The notes under the pieces were generated by a model. The model ran no database searches. It saw only the letters and a program-made list of their open reading frames with translations, and was not told the DNA's origin. A DNA stretch of 10,997 nt, taken from positions 1 to 10,997 of the forward strand of contig JAEDLE010000053.1 in NCBI GenBank assembly GCA_016295455.1. Reading direction: 5' to 3'. The position numbers and the translations under genes were made by a program. Below are positions 7,899 to 10,997 of this stretch, piece by piece (position 1 is the stretch's first letter; the number at the start of each line of letters is the position of its first letter). This stretch comes from Bacteroidales bacterium. GTDB taxonomy: Bacteria > Bacteroidota > Bacteroidia > Bacteroidales > UBA932.

Positions 7899-10199
7899 AT
7901 GTTCGACAAGGTAAAAGGCATAGCGGTCAAGGGAGGATTCTTCGGGGAGGAATCCAAATCGCTGGGTACTATTCTCAGCAGCAGGATGAACATCGTATTC
8001 GGAAGGAACGGAAGTGGAAAGTCCACTATCGCAAAGGCTTTCACGGAGCAGAAGAAGGAGGAGGGCAACAGGAACTACAGCGTCAGGTTCTGCGGTGAGA
8101 GTCCCCTCCCGGATATAGGCGGCAGCAACATCTTCGTTTTCGACGAAGACTTCATCGACAGAAATGTCAAGATAGACATGATAAGGTCCATAGTTATGCT
8201 CGGCAAGGACATCCAGCTGGATGACGAGCTGAAGGCCGCGAAGGAAGAACTGGACAGGCTCAAAGACGACTCTGAGATAAAAAACGAAGATGCAAGTAGG
8301 CTGAGTGAAAAGGCAAAGGAGTTGAAAGAAAAAATTGAAGAGAATCTCCGTAGGGGATATGTAGCACGCCTTGAAAGAGTCGAAGGTGGCACAAAGAGGC
8401 TCTCGCCGAAGATCTTCGAGAAAGTAACCACCCTGAAGGCTGCTGATGAAACAAAGTCATTGGGAGACTACGCCAAGGACTTGGATAAAAGCATTGTTGA
8501 GTACCGCAACTGCTTGAAGGGAGAGACGGTTGATACCATATCTGACGTCACCTTCCCCGACATCAGCAGAGTGAACGCCTTACTTGCCAAGACTGTCAAG
8601 CCGGCGGCACTCTCGGAAGAGGAGAACCGCATACTCTCCATATTGTCCGGCGAGCTGGCCGGAGGTCATTTTCTGGAGAACGCCCAGAGCATGATCATCG
8701 ATGCCGAAAGAGACTTCTGCCCGCTCTGCCAGCAGGGCATATCCCATGACCACAGGAAAGTCCTTGCCAGCAGGCTCCTTCGATTCAAGGACAAGCAGGT
8801 GGAAGACTTCAAGGCGGAGATCGCAGACGAGAAGGACAGGATCAATCCTGTGTCCATACGAATTCCTGAAGGTGCTGACGGCATAGACAGTACGGTATCG
8901 GAAGCCCTCTCAAAGGCAGTAGACGGGCTGAACGAGTTCGTGAAGAACACCGTCACGGCCCTGGAAGACAAACTGGGCAACCCATACGCACCTGCCGAAG
9001 GAGTTGACGAGAGCGTGTTCAGCGGCCTCTGCGCCAGTGTAACAGCCGCCGTCAAAACTGTCAACGACAAGATATCAGAATACAACGAGAAGATATCCAA
9101 TTTCAAGACTCTGCGCAGTGAGATTGACAACATGAACACTGAGCTTGCTTTCCTCGAGTCCAAGTCTTACATCATCGAATACAATAAGACTAGCCGCGAG
9201 TGTACTGCCGCACAAGAAAAGGCTGAAAAGCTTACCATCAGGATTGCAGAAAAAAAGGAAGAGATTCAGCGTATGCAGGCACATACCGCTGAGATCGGCA
9301 CCGCTATGGAGAACATCAACCAATACCTCAGGGTAATATTCGGCAAAGACCGCCTTGTTCTCAAGAATGCTGGCAACAACGGGTACTCAATCCTGTCGCG
9401 CGGCAGGGAGATATCACCGAGGTCGCTGTCAATCGGCGAGCGCAACGCCATCGCCCTTGCATATTTCTTCGCATGCGTTGTTGAGGGAAAGGAGAATGAT
9501 TACAAGTACTCAGATCCTACCCTTCTGATATTGGACGACCCGGTGTCGAGCTTCGACCTGGAGAACAAGGCGGGTATGATATCGCTTATAGGCAAACAGT
9601 GCTCCAAGATACTGAAGGGCTGCGTCCATAGCAAGGTACTCGTCCTCACACATGACTTCATGACACTGCGTGACCTCAATGTGATAAGGGAGAAGATTTT
9701 CAAGAGTCTTCGGAATACAAGAACCGATGAGACGGAGAAGTACTGTTTGCTCCAGAACGGAGTGCTGCAGGAAAGGGAAACAAGCAGCATCCGGGAAAAC
9801 AACGACTACCTGTCAAGGATGCAAAACATATTTTATTACGGAAAGGATGGGCATCCGGAGGACAACCCTTTCGATTCGAACATGGGCAGCATCATCCGCA
9901 GACTTCTGGAGCAGTATGCGTCTTTCAGATACCAGAAGCCCTGGTTTGAGCTCTTCTCTGATGAGATGCTTGAGGGCATTGACAAATCGAAGAAGGAAGC
10001 GATACAGGACCTGTACATGAGGCCTGTCCTGAATCCTGAAAGTCACGGCACTGATGAGGTCTATCAGTCATCGGAAATCCAGAGGGTAGCCAGGATGGTG
10101 TTGGCCTACCTGTATCTGACTGACAAGCCTCATCTTACATCTTATATCAGGGACAATTACAAGCTCAATCTGATCAAGCAATGGGCTGAGGAATTGTAG
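7899..10199 (+). CDS. RloC/PrrC-like ABC-type ATPase with zinc-hook motif, candidate anticodon-nuclease-like effector
   Basis: This 766-aa protein is a split ABC/SMC-type ATPase. Walker A is GRNGSGKST (35-43). A FVFDEDFIDRN segment follows (79-89), typical of the AAA_13/RloC group. Long charged helices (about 105-155 and 385-470) flank a middle region with CPLC (274-277), the zinc-hook signature seen in RloC and Rad50. The ABC signature is LSIGE (510-514), Walker B is LLILDDP (542-548), the D-loop is SSFD, and the H-loop is LTHD (583-586). The last 170 residues hold R667-x3-E671 and then H716 in NPESHG. This has the order of the Arg/Glu/His triad of PrrC and RloC tRNA anticodon nucleases, although the E-to-H spacing (44 residues between) is longer than in PrrC. 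ATPase function is well supported. Nuclease activity and a tRNA target are inferred, because related AAA_13 proteins carry similar C-terminal signatures without proven RNase activity. It starts 15 nt after the AddA-like gene and closes the operon. Confidence 0.75.
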   Translation: MFDKVKGIAVKGGFFGEESKSLGTILSSRMNIVFGRNGSGKSTIAKAFTEQKKEEGNRNYSVRFCGESPLPDIGGSNIFVFDEDFIDRNVKIDMIRSIVMLGKDIQLDDELKAAKEELDRLKDDSEIKNEDASRLSEKAKELKEKIEENLRRGYVARLERVEGGTKRLSPKIFEKVTTLKAADETKSLGDYAKDLDKSIVEYRNCLKGETVDTISDVTFPDISRVNALLAKTVKPAALSEEENRILSILSGELAGGHFLENAQSMIIDAERDFCPLCQQGISHDHRKVLASRLLRFKDKQVEDFKAEIADEKDRINPVSIRIPEGADGIDSTVSEALSKAVDGLNEFVKNTVTALEDKLGNPYAPAEGVDESVFSGLCASVTAAVKTVNDKISEYNEKISNFKTLRSEIDNMNTELAFLESKSYIIEYNKTSRECTAAQEKAEKLTIRIAEKKEEIQRMQAHTAEIGTAMENINQYLRVIFGKDRLVLKNAGNNGYSILSRGREISPRSLSIGERNAIALAYFFACVVEGKENDYKYSDPTLLILDDPVSSFDLENKAGMISLIGKQCSKILKGCVHSKVLVLTHDFMTLRDLNVIREKIFKSLRNTRTDETEKYCLLQNGVLQERETSSIRENNDYLSRMQNIFYYGKDGHPEDNPFDSNMGSIIRRLLEQYASFRYQKPWFELFSDEMLEGIDKSKKEAIQDLYMRPVLNPESHGTDEVYQSSEIQRVARMVLAYLYLTDKPHLTSYIRDNYKLNLIKQWAEEL

Positions 10200-10403
10200 G
10201 AAACGTAAGTAATCGAAATTTATACAATTGTCCAGACCCATTCATAGAAGCCGTGGCTGATGATGCGGCCTCTTCCCTGCTGATGTACTCAGTGGTCACC
10301 GGCAGCGCCGCCGCGATAACCTCGTTGACCTTGGCCTCGATTACCTTTCTTCTAACCTGAATCCATGACTGGATACCCGAATAGTCCTATATTTCGCACT
10401 AAT
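10200..10403. other. Gene-free stretch with a short unidentified minus-strand open frame
   Basis: No intact gene is visible. On the minus strand a frame is open from about 10386 to at least 10201. It reads as an amphipathic peptide including VIEAKVNEVIAAALPV and TTEYISREEA. That composition looks like real protein rather than random sequence, and faintly recalls a segment of class II tRNA synthetase accessory domains, but I cannot identify it. No start or stop supports a functional gene, so it is most likely a fragment left by rearrangement. Confidence 0.3.
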
Positions 10404-10408
10404 CGAAA
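10210..10408. repeat. 9-bp direct repeat bounding about 180 bp
   Basis: TAATCGAAA occurs at 10210-10218 and again at 10400-10408. The second copy lies where the transposase-like reading frame begins to look like transposase. The pair could be a target duplication or a recombination scar. The segment between them (10219-10399) has no terminal inverted repeats, so a simple inserted element is not supported. Confidence 0.3.
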
Positions 10409-10517
10409 CTACTACAACAACGAAAGACCCCACGAGTCTTTGAACAATATGACGCCCTACGAATACAGGGAATTGAAAGAAAAGGATGATGATTCATGTT
10501 CTGATATGCGAAGATAG
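10404..10517 (+). pseudogene. C-terminal stub of an IS3-type (DDE, rve) transposase
   Basis: Reading from 10404 to the TAG at 10515-10517 gives a 37-residue peptide containing YYNNERPHESLNNMTPYEY. This is the characteristic C-terminal end of IS3-family orfB integrase-core transposases, just after the catalytic Glu region. The frame runs open upstream only to a TAA at 10353-10355, and the residues before 10404 do not resemble transposase. Nearly all of the protein, including the DDE residues, is therefore missing. It marks an old insertion truncated next to the defence cluster. Confidence 0.75.
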
Positions 10518-10810
10518 CTTCGCCTCCGATATCTGCAAGGCCAAGACAAGTGCCCTGCGGGCAGCCTTGCATATATCTCCGTCTCACGCTCGAGGTGGCC
10601 TATCAGAAATCAATCAACAACTGCAACATACGGCGGAAAAACTAAACAACACTATATTAGCAGTCTAATCTCAGGCTGTCCTAAAAAGGGGAAGTTCACA
10701 GTGGGATGCGCCCAGATTGTCATTGCTGTCGTAGCCTGAAAGAAAGTGGCTGACGCTTCAGAGAGCTCTGGCACTGGAGAAAAATTTCCATGCTTTTCGG
10801 AGCCTGAATA

Positions 10811-10824
10811 GCGCTGGCCAGCGC
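10811..10824. repeat. Perfect 14-bp palindrome
   Basis: GCGCTGGCCAGCGC is self-complementary over its full length. It lies in gene-free sequence with no T-run after it, so a terminator is not indicated. It could be a protein-binding site or part of an insertion-sequence end; nothing else decides. Confidence 0.4.
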
Positions 10825-10860
10825 GTCTCATTTTGAGCAGTTTTAGCCCGTCAAAAGAGC

Positions 10861-10910
10861 GATTTTTGGCATCGGATATCGGACAAATATCGGACAAATT
10901 ACAAAAAATC
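10861..10910. repeat. 11-bp tandem repeat inside a short inverted repeat
   Basis: ATATCGGACAA is present twice in perfect tandem (10876-10886 and 10887-10897), with a partial related ATCGGA at 10871. The pair is framed by GATTTTT (10861-10867) and AAAAATC (10904-10910), a 7-bp inverted repeat. The layout resembles a small iteron or binding-site cluster, but no gene is in place to use it within the window. Confidence 0.45.
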
Positions 10911-10953
10911 GGCCTCCCAGATACCTGAGAGGGCATCTTCGCGATTCGGGATT

Positions 10954-10973
10954 AAGCCTCTGCGAGGCTTTTT
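10954..10973 (+). terminator. Intrinsic terminator
   Basis: AAGCCTC (10954-10960), a TGC loop and GAGGCTT (10964-10970) form a 7-bp stem that runs into a T-run (five Ts, 10969-10973). This is a compact Rho-independent terminator for transcription entering from the left. It is the only clear one in the window and could stop leftover transcription from the cluster or the insertion-sequence remnant. Confidence 0.6.
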
Positions 10974-10997
10974 CCCTACCTCCGCGGGCCATCATCG

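Larger units (their letters stand above)
10518..10950. other. Non-coding or degenerate mobile-element flank
   Basis: No convincing gene is present. GCAAGG (535-540 of the 10-kb block, i.e. 10535-10540) and CCTTGC (10565-10570) flank a TGCCC/GGGCA hairpin (10551-10563). At 10674 the sequence GGCTGTCCTAAAAAGG resembles the GGCTGTCCCAAAA-type ends of some Bacteroidota insertion sequences, but no matching opposite end is in the window. A minus-strand frame of 94 codons (10652-10936) has no recognisable domain and is probably not a gene. Confidence 0.3.

Noticed and set aside
10486..10668. Plus-strand 60-codon frame
   Set aside because: It overlaps the end of the transposase stub in another frame and has no similarity that I recognise.
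10861..10910. CRISPR array
   Set aside because: There are only two 11-bp copies directly abutting, with no spacers.
10652..10936. Minus-strand 94-codon frame as a gene
   Set aside because: It has no recognisable domain, lies over the palindrome and tandem repeats, and has no supporting promoter or neighbour.

Overview
The window looks like a defence-type accessory island from a member of the Bacteroidota. The phylum call is an inference. It rests on a perfect Bacteroidota-type -7 promoter box (TAnnTTTG) at 1-8, on genes whose starts lack Shine-Dalgarno sequences, and on a moderate-GC gene style familiar from gut Bacteroidales. Genus cannot be told from the sequence.

Left part (1-1912). A promoter box at the extreme left edge is followed at once by a structured leader of about 177 nt, closed by a perfect 14-bp inverted repeat (12-25 with 174-187). 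The leader abuts a 572-aa reverse transcriptase with a YCDD active site. This arrangement (promoter, closed-stem ncRNA, RT) is that of ncRNA-using defence RTs such as DRT2, DRT9 or retrons. The RT lacks what I recognise as the retron hallmarks, so I call it an unassigned UG/DRT-type RT with its own ncRNA.

Middle and right (2090-10199). Three large genes are packed head to tail with gaps of 1 and 15 nt. They encode an AddB-like PD-(D/E)XK nuclease with no visible helicase ATP site (846 aa), an AddA/UvrD-like helicase-nuclease with all helicase motifs and an intact RecB-type nuclease (1083 aa), and an ABC/SMC-like ATPase with a zinc-hook CPLC motif and a C-terminal R-x3-E...H signature (766 aa). 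The third protein resembles the RloC/PrrC anticodon-nuclease group. Together they read as a DNA-end-processing complex plus a toxic ATPase effector. I cannot match this trio, or the RT-ncRNA plus trio, to a named defence system. The 177-nt gap between the RT and the trio has no obvious terminator, so the two parts may be one system or two adjacent ones.

Right edge (10200-10997). There is no intact gene. It holds the C-terminal stub of an IS3-type transposase, a short unidentified open frame on the minus strand, a 9-bp direct repeat at the stub boundary, an 11-bp tandem repeat, a 14-bp palindrome and an intrinsic terminator. It reads as the mobile-element debris common at the edges of defence islands.

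Working model (inference): the RT copies its ncRNA into a DNA product. The AddAB-like pair senses or degrades DNA ends, and the RloC-like ATPase acts as an abortive effector when the pair or the cDNA is disturbed. The retron precedent is guarding of RecBCD.
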